64,000 nt of DNA. Origin: Bacillus thuringiensis (GTDB taxonomy: Bacteria; Bacillota; Bacilli; Bacillales; Bacillaceae_G). Location: NCBI RefSeq assembly GCF_014932895.1, contig NZ_JACYOF010000001.1, positions 913,938 to 977,937 of the forward strand. Reading direction: 5' to 3'. Positions 54,847-63,538 of the stretch are shown here, piece after piece. Under the pieces are notes generated by a model. It ran no database searches and was not told the DNA's origin. It saw only the letters and a list, made by a program, of their open reading frames with translations. Each line of letters opens with the position of its first letter. The stretch's first letter is position 1. The position numbers and the translations under genes are program-made.

Positions 54847-55413
54847 TTACAAATCCACATCAATTTCCGTTTTAAACTTTTCATCTTTTGAGATTCCTAA
54901 ATACTTGAGTGTTTCTGATGGAGTAGCGTGATGAAAATGTTTTTGCAACAGCGCAATTGCTATTCCTCTTTTGTACGCGTGAAACCCAAACGTTTTTCTC
55001 ATTGAGTTCGTTCCAATCTTCCCAACAATCCCAACCGCCTCCGCAGCACGATGAATCACACGATACGCCTGTTGGCGCGTAATTGAATTTGTCGTTTTAT
55101 TAGATTGAAATACGTAGTTTTCTCTTTTAACATCAATAGATTGTACATACTCTAAAAGTGCTTCTTTTACTTTTGTATTTAAATAAATATCTTGCTTAAA
55201 CTTTTCATCTTTCACAGGAAGAGAGTAAAAATCTTTAACAGTCCCATCTTCATTTAATACCTCTTCAAATTTCATGCTAAGTAGTTCTGTAATTTTTAAT
55301 CCCGTGTTAATGCCAGTAACAAATAAAAGATAATCACGCTGTGAGTGCTCTTTTAAATAATTTTTCATAGCCTCAATTTGGTTTATATCTTTTAATGCCT
55401 CTACAACTTCCAT
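54847..55413 (-). CDS. Tyrosine recombinase-like protein with altered catalytic residues
   Basis: The 188-aa catalytic domain of a phage-integrase-type recombinase lacks the usual N-terminal core-binding domain. The Box I arginine position reads TGLKITELLSM (Lys where Arg is usual), and the Box II HxxR reads TNSMRKTFGFHAY (Asn where His is usual, Arg kept). LQKHFHHATPSETLKYLGI provides the His and the nucleophile Tyr. Relatives with this length are common single genes in Bacillus (YoeC-like). It may be inactive or act as a DNA-binding protein. ATG at 55413 behind GAGGAG. Confidence 0.82.
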   Translation of the reverse strand: MEVVEALKDINQIEAMKNYLKEHSQRDYLLFVTGINTGLKITELLSMKFEEVLNEDGTVKDFYSLPVKDEKFKQDIYLNTKVKEALLEYVQSIDVKRENYVFQSNKTTNSITRQQAYRVIHRAAEAVGIVGKIGTNSMRKTFGFHAYKRGIAIALLQKHFHHATPSETLKYLGISKDEKFKTEIDVDL

Positions 55414-55636
55414 ACATGTATTCTCCTCATCTTATGAACGGTAATTTTCTCATCATGTTGTCCATTTTACCTTATCATGCTATGAGATTTCCATGTATTA
55501 TCCATTACCTTTTAATTTTTTACGCTATACAATTGGAGCGATATACTTTCATACACCTAAAAATTCTGGATATTTATGATTTGGAAACTTACTATTGTAA
55601 AAATACGTTGCGGTTAGAAAATAAAGAGGGATAACG

Positions 55637-55681
55637 ATGAAAATAGTAAAACTTCTTTTGACCTTAGCGCTATGCCTATAA
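55637..55681 (+). pseudogene. Truncated signal-peptide-like ORF next to bcr1
   Basis: An ATG with AAAGAGGG seven bases upstream opens MKIVKLLLTLALCL, a good start of a secretion signal, then stops after 14 codons. A bcr1-like element begins five bases later. It looks like the 5' stump of a small secreted-protein gene whose remainder was lost or displaced. A chance ORF is the alternative. Confidence 0.4.
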
Positions 55682-55685
55682 CTTC

Positions 55686-55846
55686 AAATAAAGTGAAACT
55701 ATAATCAGTGGAGGTTTGGTTCATCCCCACTGATTATTAGCCCACACCAATCGGGCGTTTACGGGCAGTTGATCTCTCACTTAACTTCTTTGCTCCAGCC
55801 GAATTTTGAGGTGGGAGTTTTACTGCCCTCAAATAGCGGGATAAAG
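55686..55846 (+). repeat. bcr1-like repeat, well-preserved copy
   Basis: About 161 bp, AAATAAAGTGAAACTATAATC to CTCAAATAGCGGGATAAAG. It contains the ATCAGTGG / CCACTGAT and GGGCAGT...ACTGCCC inverted repeats of the family. Confidence 0.8.
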
Positions 55847-55984
55847 ACCCATCTTCTTTCTGCAAATTGGATTCCTCCTTTCATTTCCTGCTACTTTATA
55901 CACTTAGTTTGTGTTACTTAATTATATTTTATAACATAATTAAGTAACATTTCAATGTTTTTGGTACTTTTTTCTGAAAATAAC

Positions 55985-56022
55985 AAAAAAATACCGAGCA
56001 CCCTCTGCTCGGTATTTTTTAT
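55985..56022 (-). terminator. Intrinsic terminator of the BceAB-type operon
   Basis: AAAAAATACCGAGCA / TGCTCGGTATTTTTT stem right after the permease stop. Confidence 0.9.
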
Positions 56023-56024
56023 TA

Positions 56025-57884
56025 TTAGTCCTCTTTCGGAAGAACAATTCCTTTATACAATTGAACTGTAATGAAATAGTAAATCGTGTAAATAACTACG
56101 AAAATAACGATTGGTACCCAAATACGGAAGTACGGATCAATTAAAATAAATCCGAAAATATTCATACCAACTAATACGTGAGCAATACCCACAATTGCTG
56201 GGAATAAGAATACTAAGAACAGCTCTTTATAAATTGATTTCGTTAATAATTCACGGCGCACACCGATTTTACGAAGCATTTGATAACGCGTAATATCTTT
56301 TGATGCACCAGAAAGAATTTTAAACATTAAACAACTTGCCATCATTGCTAAGAATGCAATTCCAAGGAAGAATCCCATAAATACTGTTCCACTCGCAACG
56401 CCGTAGAACCCACTATAAGCTTGATATTTACTATCCATTTGTTCAGCTTTTACATTTTTATATTTATCTAGCTGCAACTCGTCAAGTTTTTTCCATTCTT
56501 TTTTATATGTTAAAAAATCATCTGTTTTTCCGATAAATGCTATACCTTCTTTACCATTTATCCCATCATACATTTTTTGGTCTACAATTTTAATAGCATG
56601 ATCATTGTATAAATAATATGGATGGATTGTACTAAAAGCCTCTATCCATTCCGCTGAAAGTTCTTTAGCGCTCGCATCTTTTTGATTCATCTCTCTAGAA
56701 ACCGCACCTACTGGTAGTTCCTCTGAAGCTTTTTTCGTATTTACTAAATCCTTCATAGACTTCATCTTTGCCATATCTTTTACTAAAGGACGATTTTTCT
56801 CTAAATCTTCTTTTACATAGTAAACGTATTTATCATCAACTTTGTAACGATATTCGTTTTTCTCTTTAAATGTAATACCGTCTAAAATTTTCTTTTCTTC
56901 AGCTGTTGGATTATGAACTACTGAATCATATATTACTAAACCATCTACCATTTTTATAACGTTATTTTTAAACGCCATACCACCTGAAATTGCGCCAGCT
57001 CCAAGCGCAACTAACATTGCCACTGTTGCAAGTACTTTCGTTAAACTATTAATTCGGAAGTTTAATTGTGCAAATGTAAAAGCATTAAGTCCTTTTTCAC
57101 TACGCTTTTTATTACTCTTTAACTTTTTAATAATAACCGGGAGAAGTGAACCAAATAGCATATAAGTACCAGTTGTTGTTGTAATTAATGCAATAAGGAT
57201 TCCCATCTCTTTTAGTTTTTCCATATAGATCATAGATGCATAACCTATACCTAATAAAATAACAGCAAGGAAAGCCACTACAACTGTCTTTTTTCCTTTT
57301 ACTGCAACACGCTCTGTTTGTGCATCTGCATGTACTAGTTGCAATACAGAAATACGTGACAATTTAATACTGTTCATAATTGCTGATAATACAAATAGTG
57401 CAAAGAAGAAGATGCAAGTAACAGTCATAGATGGTAGATAAAATGCTTTATACCCTTCACCAGCAAATTCAAGCTGTTTCATTAATAACTGTCCAATACC
57501 TTCTGCAAGTCCTACTCCAACTGCAATCCCGATTGCAAGAGACGCAGCACCTAATACGATTGTTTCAATAAACATAAGTAATGTAACTTTATGTTTTTTC
57601 GCACCTAACATCATATACATACCGAACTCTTTTTGACGAAGAGATAATAAGAAAGAGTTTGCATATAAAATGTAGAAGAACGTTATAATTGCTAATAAAA
57701 ATGAACCTGCTTGGAATACGAATCCAATAGATTTAATAACTGAATTAGATTCTAAAAATGCTTTATTCAATGCTAACGTTTGGAACATATAAAAAATTGA
57801 AATCGACATGACAAGACCAACAAGTAAGACGATATAATCTTTCAGCTTACTTTTTAGCCCTGACATGGAAAGTTTGAATAACAT
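56025..57884 (-). CDS. BceB-type ABC transporter permease
   Basis: The 619-aa membrane protein has FtsX-type domains: four segments in the first 200 residues, four around 200-310, then a large extracellular loop of about 200 residues (about 315-510, rich in Lys/Asp/Tyr) and two or more at the end. That layout is the mark of BceB/VraG permeases, which sense and detoxify bacitracin and other peptide antibiotics. ATG behind AAGGAGG; it follows its ATPase gene by 18 bp. No BceRS-type two-component genes are beside it. Confidence 0.9.
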   Translation of the reverse strand: MLFKLSMSGLKSKLKDYIVLLVGLVMSISIFYMFQTLALNKAFLESNSVIKSIGFVFQAGSFLLAIITFFYILYANSFLLSLRQKEFGMYMMLGAKKHKVTLLMFIETIVLGAASLAIGIAVGVGLAEGIGQLLMKQLEFAGEGYKAFYLPSMTVTCIFFFALFVLSAIMNSIKLSRISVLQLVHADAQTERVAVKGKKTVVVAFLAVILLGIGYASMIYMEKLKEMGILIALITTTTGTYMLFGSLLPVIIKKLKSNKKRSEKGLNAFTFAQLNFRINSLTKVLATVAMLVALGAGAISGGMAFKNNVIKMVDGLVIYDSVVHNPTAEEKKILDGITFKEKNEYRYKVDDKYVYYVKEDLEKNRPLVKDMAKMKSMKDLVNTKKASEELPVGAVSREMNQKDASAKELSAEWIEAFSTIHPYYLYNDHAIKIVDQKMYDGINGKEGIAFIGKTDDFLTYKKEWKKLDELQLDKYKNVKAEQMDSKYQAYSGFYGVASGTVFMGFFLGIAFLAMMASCLMFKILSGASKDITRYQMLRKIGVRRELLTKSIYKELFLVFLFPAIVGIAHVLVGMNIFGFILIDPYFRIWVPIVIFVVIYTIYYFITVQLYKGIVLPKED

Positions 57885-57902
57885 GCCTTAGAACCTCCTT
57901 TC

Positions 57903-58664
57903 TTACGCTTTTTGTGTGCCTAAGTCTGCAAGCACATCTAAAATTTCTTTATAAAACTCTTCCCGTGTACCGCCTCGGTGAATTTCTTTATATAGCTCAC
58001 CATCTTGAATGAATAAAATACGCTGACAGTAACTTGCACTATACGGATCGTGAGTAACCATCATAATAGATACGCCTTGTTCTTCATTTAAGTTTGTCAT
58101 CGCATCAAGTAAACTCGTCGCATTCTTAGAATCAAGAGCTCCTGTTGGCTCGTCCCCTAAAATAATTGCCGGCTCATGTACTAAAGCGCGCGCTGCTGCT
58201 GAACGCTGTTTTTGTCCACCAGATACTTCAGATGGATACTTTTGAAGAATTTCCGAAATCCCTAACATATCCGCTACTTTTTCTACTTTCGGCCCAATAT
58301 TTCGTGATGGGACACCTTGAAGTGAAAGCGGAAGTGCGATGTTTTCGTAAATAGATAAGTTCTCTAATAAATTAAAATCTTGGAAAATGAATCCTAACTT
58401 TTGTGAACGGAAATCAGAAAGCTCACCTTGCTTCATTTTCGTAATATCCGTTCCTGCAATTTCAACAACGCCGCCTGTCGCCTTATCAAGCGTTGAAATT
58501 ACATTTAATAATGTCGTTTTACCAGAACCAGAAGGTCCCATAATGCCAACGAACTCACCTTCTTGAATTGAGAATGAAACACCTTTTAATGCATGTGATT
58601 GGTTCTCACCTTTTTTACCGTACACTTTTTGAACGTTTTTCACGTCTACAACTGGTTTCGTCAT
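57903..58664 (-). CDS. BceA-type ABC transporter ATPase
   Basis: This 253-aa ATPase has Walker A GIMGPSGSGKTTLLNVIS (residues 39-56), the Q-loop in FIFQDFNLLENLSIYENIALPL, signature VSGGQKQRSAAARALVHEPAIILGDEPTGALDS with Walker B, and H-loop VTHDP. It belongs to the MacB/BceA group that partners an FtsX-type permease, encoded directly downstream. ATG at 58664 with GTAGGAGG. Expression is probably induced by a two-component system elsewhere. Confidence 0.94.
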   Translation of the reverse strand: MTKPVVDVKNVQKVYGKKGENQSHALKGVSFSIQEGEFVGIMGPSGSGKTTLLNVISTLDKATGGVVEIAGTDITKMKQGELSDFRSQKLGFIFQDFNLLENLSIYENIALPLSLQGVPSRNIGPKVEKVADMLGISEILQKYPSEVSGGQKQRSAAARALVHEPAIILGDEPTGALDSKNATSLLDAMTNLNEEQGVSIMMVTHDPYSASYCQRILFIQDGELYKEIHRGGTREEFYKEILDVLADLGTQKA

Positions 58665-58767
58665 ATATATCCTCCTACGCTTGTTTTTCCATTACCTATT
58701 TTGCGCCTTTTGGAGAGGAACTGCTATTTGTTAACATTACATTTACCTTACACTTTTGTAATAAAAT

Positions 58768-58797
58768 AAAACCAGGTCATATTGCGACCTGGTTTAC
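58768..58797 (-). terminator. Intrinsic terminator of the SASP-like gene
   Basis: AAACCAGGTC / GACCTGGTTT stem overlaps the stop and ends in a T-rich stretch on the minus strand. Confidence 0.8.
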
Positions 58798-58943
58798 TCT
58801 GATTGCTTTGATTTTTGAGGTTGTCCTTTTTTACTGTTACGCTGTTTCACTTGAACAACTGGATCAAGTTCATTTGAAAATTCAGCGTTATGCCCATTTT
58901 GCGTTTTTTGCTCTGGGTTATTTTGATCTGAACGTTTCGCCAT
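58794..58943 (-). CDS. Small gamma-type SASP-like protein
   Basis: A 49-aa very hydrophilic protein, MAKRSDQNNPEQKTQNGHNA... ending QPQKSKQSE. The core AEFSNELDPVVQVKQRNSKK resembles the repeat unit of gamma-type small acid-soluble spore proteins (EFSTETDVQAVKQANA). Such proteins store amino acids in the spore core and have GPR protease sites. An AAGGAG site stands before ATG 58943 and a terminator overlaps its stop, so it is a real gene despite its size. The family assignment is by eye. Confidence 0.75.
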   Translation of the reverse strand: MAKRSDQNNPEQKTQNGHNAEFSNELDPVVQVKQRNSKKGQPQKSKQSE

Positions 58944-58958
58944 TACATTCACTCCTTA

Positions 58959-59222
58959 TTAGTGCGGTGTAATAATCATTTGATGTTGCAATTGGCGAAT
59001 TGCCATACGTGCTCTATTTAACTGCTCACGTTGCTCATCATTCGCATGTTGTTGCATTGTTTGTAAATCGTTATACGCTTGCTCTAACTGCAACTGCGCA
59101 TCCGAATACTCCATCGTATTATAATGCTCTTGTCTCATACCAAGGTCTAATTGTTCTTTTGCATATTCCACCGCTTTTTCAGCTTGTGTAATATACGATT
59201 CAAGTGATTGACGCTCTGCCAT
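58959..59222 (-). CDS. ytzC: YtzC, DUF2524 protein
   Basis: This 87-aa almost wholly helical protein (MAERQSLESYITQAEKAVEY, then LQLEQAYNDLQTMQQHANDEQREQLNRARMAIRQLQHQM) probably forms a coiled coil. It corresponds to B. subtilis YtzC next to ytqA. Function is unknown. ATG at 59222 with AAGGAGGG is preferred over an in-frame start at 59243. It ends 15 bp before the SASP-like gene starts, so the two are probably co-transcribed. Confidence 0.87.
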   Translation of the reverse strand: MAERQSLESYITQAEKAVEYAKEQLDLGMRQEHYNTMEYSDAQLQLEQAYNDLQTMQQHANDEQREQLNRARMAIRQLQHQMIITPH

Positions 59223-59301
59223 AATTGTCCCTCCTTGCTTCAATTCCCCTTTAGTGTGCCCCTTCCATATGAACCTTATGAGTATGTTATAATGGATTTT
59301 G

Positions 59302-59461
59302 TTTCATCCCGCTATTTATGGGAAGTAAGACTCCCACCTTAAAATTTAGCTGGAGCGAAAAAGTTAGGTGGGAGATTAGCTTCCCCTAAACGCCCGATTG
59401 GTGTGGGCTAATAATCAGTGGGGATGGCCACCCCCCCAATGATTAAAGTTTCACTTTATTT
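59302..59461 (-). repeat. bcr1-like repeat, inverted copy
   Basis: The reverse complement of the family: starts ATCCCGCTATTTATGGG and ends AAAGTTTCACTTTATTTT. It sits between ytzC and ytqA, within 25 bp of the ytqA start, so it lies in the ytqA leader or promoter. Confidence 0.8.
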
Positions 59462-59485
59462 TGACTCGTCTTAGGAGGGAAAGTA

Positions 59486-60445
59486 ATGAAGGTTCAAAAC
59501 CCTTTTCCATATACAAACGACAATAAACGTTATCATACATGGAATTACCACTTACGAAATGAATTTGGTGAAAAAATCTTTAAAGTTTCATTAGATGCTG
59601 GCTTCGATTGCCCGAATCGTGACGGTACAGTTGCTTATGGCGGCTGTACATTTTGCAGCGCGGCTGGATCTGGCGACTTTGCAGGTGATCGCCGCGATGA
59701 TGTAATAACGCAATATCATGAAATGAAAGAAAAAATGCACTCAAAATGGAAAGACGGAAAATGTATTGCGTATTTCCAAGCATACACAAATACACATGCA
59801 CCACTTGAAGTGTTAAAAGAAAAATTCGAACCGCTTCTAGCAGAAAAAGACGTTGTTGGTCTTTCTATTGCGACTCGTCCAGATTGTTTACCAGACGATG
59901 TCGTTGAATATTTAGCGGACTTAAATAAACGCACATACCTTTGGGTTGAACTCGGACTACAAACTGTTCATGAACGTACTGCAAATCTTATTAATCGTGC
60001 TCACGATTACCCATCTTACGTGGAAGGCGTAAATAAATTACGCAAGCACGGCATTAGAGTTTGCTCTCATATTATTAACGGTCTTCCACTTGAAGATTAC
60101 GACATGATGATGGAAACAGCTCGTGAAGTAGCGAAACTTGACGTACAAGGAATTAAAATTCATTTACTTCATTTATTAAAAGGAACACCAATGGTGAAGC
60201 AATATGAAAAAGGTCAATTAGAATTCCTTTCTCTTGAAGATTACGTAAGTCTCGTTGTCGACCAACTTGAAATGATTCCAGAAGATATAATTGTGCACCG
60301 CATCACAGGTGACGGTCCACCTGATTTAATGATCGGCCCAATGTGGAGCTTAAATAAATGGGAAGTATTAAATTCCATCGATGCAGAATTTGTACGCCGC
60401 GGAAGCTGGCAAGGAAAATATGCAAATGAGGAGAAACAAAAATGA
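59486..60445 (+). CDS. ytqA: YtqA, radical SAM enzyme of tRNA modification
   Basis: This 319-aa radical SAM protein of the TIGR01212/COG1242 family, Elp3-like, has a long-spaced cluster motif: FDCPNRDGTVAYGGCTFCS (C-x11-C-x2-C) near residues 34-50. LWVELGLQTVHERTANLINRAHDY follows, the usual SAM-binding strand. Recent work in B. subtilis links ytqA (MnmL) and ytqB (MnmM) to the non-MnmC route to 5-methylaminomethyl-2-thiouridine in tRNA. It overlaps ytqB as ATGA. ATG behind AGGAGGG. Confidence 0.88.
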   Translation: MKVQNPFPYTNDNKRYHTWNYHLRNEFGEKIFKVSLDAGFDCPNRDGTVAYGGCTFCSAAGSGDFAGDRRDDVITQYHEMKEKMHSKWKDGKCIAYFQAYTNTHAPLEVLKEKFEPLLAEKDVVGLSIATRPDCLPDDVVEYLADLNKRTYLWVELGLQTVHERTANLINRAHDYPSYVEGVNKLRKHGIRVCSHIINGLPLEDYDMMMETAREVAKLDVQGIKIHLLHLLKGTPMVKQYEKGQLEFLSLEDYVSLVVDQLEMIPEDIIVHRITGDGPPDLMIGPMWSLNKWEVLNSIDAEFVRRGSWQGKYANEEKQK

Positions 60446-61014
60446 AATTAGAACGTGTATTACCGTTTGCACGCACACTGTTGCAAACGGCAGTAAAAGA
60501 AGGCGATTACGCTGTAGATGCGACACTTGGAAATGGACATGACACTTGCTTCCTAGCTGAAATCGTTGGAGATAACGGAAAAGTATTTGGATTCGATATT
60601 CAAAAAGAAGCAATTGAAAGTTCAACAACTCGCCTAAAAGAAAAAGAACTTTTCGAACGTACTGTTTTAGTTCACGATAGTCATGATACACTCTTATCCG
60701 TACTACCAGAAGATGCAAAAGGAAAAGTAACAGGCGCCATCTTCAACTTAGGTTACCTTCCAGGCGGTGACAAGCATATCGTCACAAAACCGAACTCAAC
60801 AATCTCGGCGATTGAACAATTACTAGAAGTAATGGCGCCTGAAGGTATCATCGTCCTTGTCATTTACCACGGACACCCAGAAGGACAAGTAGAACGTGAC
60901 GCTGTACTTACATTTGCAGAAGAACTAGATCAAAAACAAGCCCACGTTTTGCGATACGGCTTCATTAACCAGCAAAATAACCCGCCATTTATTGTAGCGA
61001 TTGAAAAACGATAA
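60442..61014 (+). CDS. mnmM: YtqB, tRNA 5-aminomethyluridine methyltransferase
   Basis: The 190-aa Rossmann methyltransferase carries GDYAVDATLGNGHDTCFLAE (SAM site, about residues 23-42), VFGFDIQKEAIESS, and the motif GAIFNLGYLPGGDKHI near 93-108 (catalytic loop of the rRNA_methylase PF06962 family). The B. subtilis homologue MnmM (YtqB) methylates 5-aminomethyl-2-thiouridine at the wobble position. It overlaps the ytqA stop by four bases (ATGA), consistent with one pathway. Confidence 0.92.
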   Translation: MKLERVLPFARTLLQTAVKEGDYAVDATLGNGHDTCFLAEIVGDNGKVFGFDIQKEAIESSTTRLKEKELFERTVLVHDSHDTLLSVLPEDAKGKVTGAIFNLGYLPGGDKHIVTKPNSTISAIEQLLEVMAPEGIIVLVIYHGHPEGQVERDAVLTFAEELDQKQAHVLRYGFINQQNNPPFIVAIEKR

Positions 61015-61062
61015 TATATCAACGATTTTACCGATATATCTATTCTTCGACAAAACATAACA
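61014..61062. repeat. Dispersed 3'-end repeat, copy E
   Basis: AATATATCAACGATTTTACC and ATATATCTATTCTTCGACAA lie between the ytqB stop and its terminator, resembling copies A and D. Confidence 0.6.
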
Positions 61063-61096
61063 AAAAAAGACGTGTAATGAGTGCACGTCTTTTTCT
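61063..61096 (+). terminator. Intrinsic terminator of ytqAB
   Basis: AAAAAGACGTG / CACGTCTTTTT stem. Confidence 0.85.
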
Positions 61097-61149
61097 TATT
61101 CTCCTATATAATGGATGTATACAATATTTAAAGAAAGAAGGATAGAACT

Positions 61150-61983
61150 TTGCTTGTAGAACTAAGGGGAATTCAAAAGAAGTATGGCAAATTACTTATA
61201 TTAGACAACATCGATTTATCCATTCCAGAAGGAGAAGCACTCGCTATCATTGGTGGGAACGGGACTGGAAAAAGTACTTTGCTCAAAATAATTGCAGGCT
61301 TTATTTCACCTACAGCAGGGACACTTCAAAGAAAAAAACATATACAAATCGGTTATGTACCTGAACATTTTCCTGAAGAGATTCGTTTTACATTAGAGGA
61401 TTATTTATATCATCTCGGCCGCATTCACGGTTTATCAACAAAATATTTAAGAAATAAAATTCCGATGCTCCTTGAATCTTTTCATTTACATCATGCAAGG
61501 CATTCCGTGGTACGAAATTTTTCAAAAGGTATGAAACAAAAAACAGGCATTATGCAAGCATTACTTACGAACGTTCATTTATTAATTTTAGACGAGCCGC
61601 TTTCTGGGCTCGATTCTAACTCTCAGCAAGAACTAGAGCACATTTTACTTTCATTAAAACAACAAGGTATATCTATACTCTTCACATGTCACGAAAAACA
61701 ACTATTAGAAAACTTCGCCGATAGAATTGTGACGTTAGCTAATCACACAATTGCGGAGAATACCGCTGTGCAAAAATCAACAGAACAAGTTTATATTGAA
61801 GCAATCGTTCACGAAACATTTTCAGCGATAGAACTCCAACAACAATTAGGATTTATACATGTTACACACAATTCAAATCAAAACCTCATTCAATTACAAA
61901 TCGAAAAAGATTATACAAACGACATACTTCAGTTTTTATTACATAAAAAAGCGTCTATCACACTGCTACAACCTAATTTTTAA
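61150..61983 (+). CDS. ABC transporter ATP-binding protein
   Basis: The 277-aa ATPase has Walker A AIIGGNGTGKSTLLKII (residues 34-50), a signature of the type NFSKGMKQKTGIMQALL, Walker B LLILDEPLSGLDS and H-loop FTCHEK. It is of the CcmA/NatA-like kind that drives a small integral permease. A C-terminal extension of about 70 residues follows the ATPase core. It begins at a TTG behind AAGGA with seven-base spacing. It precedes its permease by 18 bp. The substrate is unknown. Confidence 0.9.
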   Translation: MLVELRGIQKKYGKLLILDNIDLSIPEGEALAIIGGNGTGKSTLLKIIAGFISPTAGTLQRKKHIQIGYVPEHFPEEIRFTLEDYLYHLGRIHGLSTKYLRNKIPMLLESFHLHHARHSVVRNFSKGMKQKTGIMQALLTNVHLLILDEPLSGLDSNSQQELEHILLSLKQQGISILFTCHEKQLLENFADRIVTLANHTIAENTAVQKSTEQVYIEAIVHETFSAIELQQQLGFIHVTHNSNQNLIQLQIEKDYTNDILQFLLHKKASITLLQPNF

Positions 61984-62001
61984 ATCGAAAGAAGGTTTAT
62001 T

Positions 62002-62682
62002 ATGTTTGCGCTTATTCGTTACCATTTTCTCGACTACACAAAATCGTATAAGTACGTCCCTCCTATTGCGATGTACTTTGTAAGCTTACTTTTTGTATAT
62101 ACATATAAACCGACTCCTATTGTACCAACATATTTAGAAACAGCACTCGCCCTTTATTTATTATCTGCCTGGATTACGGTCACCATTTTTCATACTGAAG
62201 ACCCTGTACAAGAACAAATCACTATTTCACATACAAATAATATTTCTGCATTATACGTTGGTAAATATATTACGGCTCTTCTTATTGGTACTGTTTTATC
62301 TTTTATATCCGTAATCTATCCAATTCTTTTGCAAATGTTCAGCGAAAAAATGACAGCCTCTTTATTTCTAGTCGGATTTCTCGCTCATATATCTTTATCT
62401 ATACTAGGAGTTTCAATCGCAACATTATTTACAAGAAATATTATTCAAAAAACAAGCACTGCTTGGCTTAGCCTTACATTTATATTACTTATAACAATCG
62501 CTTCAGTCCGATTAAAAAAAGAGTTACTATGGTTTTTTCCACCTATCGAAAGCTTTCTAATGCTTGGGCAATACAAATATAATATACTTACTCACACTTT
62601 ATGGCTTACAGCTTGGGCTATCGTATATTCATTTTTATTACTCACTTTATTTCTTTTTCTTGTTCGTAGAAAACGTTTTTGA
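62002..62682 (+). CDS. ABC transporter permease
   Basis: The 226-aa membrane protein has about six hydrophobic segments (for example YVPPIAMYFVSLLFVYTY and FLVGFLAHISLSILGVSIATLF) and few conserved residues, as usual for ABC-2-type permeases. It starts 18 bp after the ATPase gene with GAAAGAAGG and must be its partner. No motif reveals the cargo; export of a drug, peptide or lipid are all possible. Confidence 0.87.
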   Translation: MFALIRYHFLDYTKSYKYVPPIAMYFVSLLFVYTYKPTPIVPTYLETALALYLLSAWITVTIFHTEDPVQEQITISHTNNISALYVGKYITALLIGTVLSFISVIYPILLQMFSEKMTASLFLVGFLAHISLSILGVSIATLFTRNIIQKTSTAWLSLTFILLITIASVRLKKELLWFFPPIESFLMLGQYKYNILTHTLWLTAWAIVYSFLLLTLFLFLVRRKRF

Positions 62683-62706
62683 CTACATATTAAAGGAGAC
62701 GAAACA

Positions 62707-63381
62707 ATGATCGGAATACTAGCAGGAATGGGGCCAAAGTCAACTGGACCATTCGTCGATACAGTTGTAGCAAAATGCCAAACAATATACGGAGCAAAGC
62801 ATGATATGGACTTCCCTCATATGATGATTTATTCATGCCCAACACCATTTTACATGGATCGTCCTATTGATCATGCGGAGATGAAAAAAGCGATTATAGA
62901 AGGGGCACAAAAACTTGAAAGCACTGGCGTAGACTTTATCGCTATGCCTTGCAATACGGCGCACCTTTATTTTGAAGAATTACAGTATTCTATTTCTATT
63001 CCGATTTTGAATATAGTCGATGAGACGTTAAAAGCAATTCCTGAAAATACAAAAAGAATCGCTCTTCTCGCAACAGAAGCAACTGTTCAAGCGGGTATTT
63101 ACCAAGATGGGATTGCAAAACATAGTATAGAGTACATTCATAATGAAAAATGGCAGGAAATGATTAATCAAATTATTACTTGTATTAAAGGCGGGGAAGT
63201 TGAAGAAGCTAAAGAATTATGGAGTACGCTCGTTTTACAGTTAAAAGATGAAGCAGATACCGCTATTATCGCATGTACTGATTTGAATGTGGTGGCGGAT
63301 GAGGACTTTGTCGACTCCTCTCAATGTCTTGCTGAGGCGGTTGTTAGGATGTATTTATCAAATACAAAGAGATCTTCTTAA
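62707..63381 (+). CDS. Aspartate/glutamate racemase-family protein
   Basis: The 224-aa enzyme of the Asp/Glu/hydantoin racemase family has IGILAGMGPKSTGPF at the N-terminus and the two catalytic cysteines in IAMPCNTAHLYF (about residue 78-89) and AIIACTDLN (near 195). It inter-converts L and D forms of an amino acid, possibly aspartate. It follows the permease by 24 bp with AAAGGAG, so it may be co-transcribed with the ABC genes, but the functional link is unclear. Confidence 0.88.
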   Translation: MIGILAGMGPKSTGPFVDTVVAKCQTIYGAKHDMDFPHMMIYSCPTPFYMDRPIDHAEMKKAIIEGAQKLESTGVDFIAMPCNTAHLYFEELQYSISIPILNIVDETLKAIPENTKRIALLATEATVQAGIYQDGIAKHSIEYIHNEKWQEMINQIITCIKGGEVEEAKELWSTLVLQLKDEADTAIIACTDLNVVADEDFVDSSQCLAEAVVRMYLSNTKRSS

Positions 63382-63538
63382 GCATAGAAAACATCCCTTT
63401 TGAAATGTGTTTTTATGTTTCATAAAAACACAAAAAACTTTTAACTCTTTTCACAATTCTTTCAAAGTAATCACACTTAATCTCGCTATATTAAATAAGT
63501 AGTTTATTCATATAGGGAAGGTTAGGGGAACAGAAAGT

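Larger units (their letters stand above)
55414..56024. other. Non-coding gap with truncated ORF and bcr1-like repeat
   Basis: This stretch of about 600 bp has a short signal-peptide-like ORF (55637-55681), a bcr1-like copy (55686-55846) and the ABC transporter terminator (55985-56022). The rest is AT-rich with no recognised motif. Confidence 0.6.

Noticed and set aside
54847-55413. Recombinase considered as marker of a genomic island
   Set aside because: No tRNA gene, attachment repeats, phage genes or composition shift were seen around it. The flanking genes are ordinary chromosome.
63404-63432. AT-rich hairpin after the racemase gene considered as a terminator
   Set aside because: The stem GTGTTTTTATG / CATAAAAACAC is followed by A rather than T on the coding strand, so it is not a convincing terminator for the racemase.
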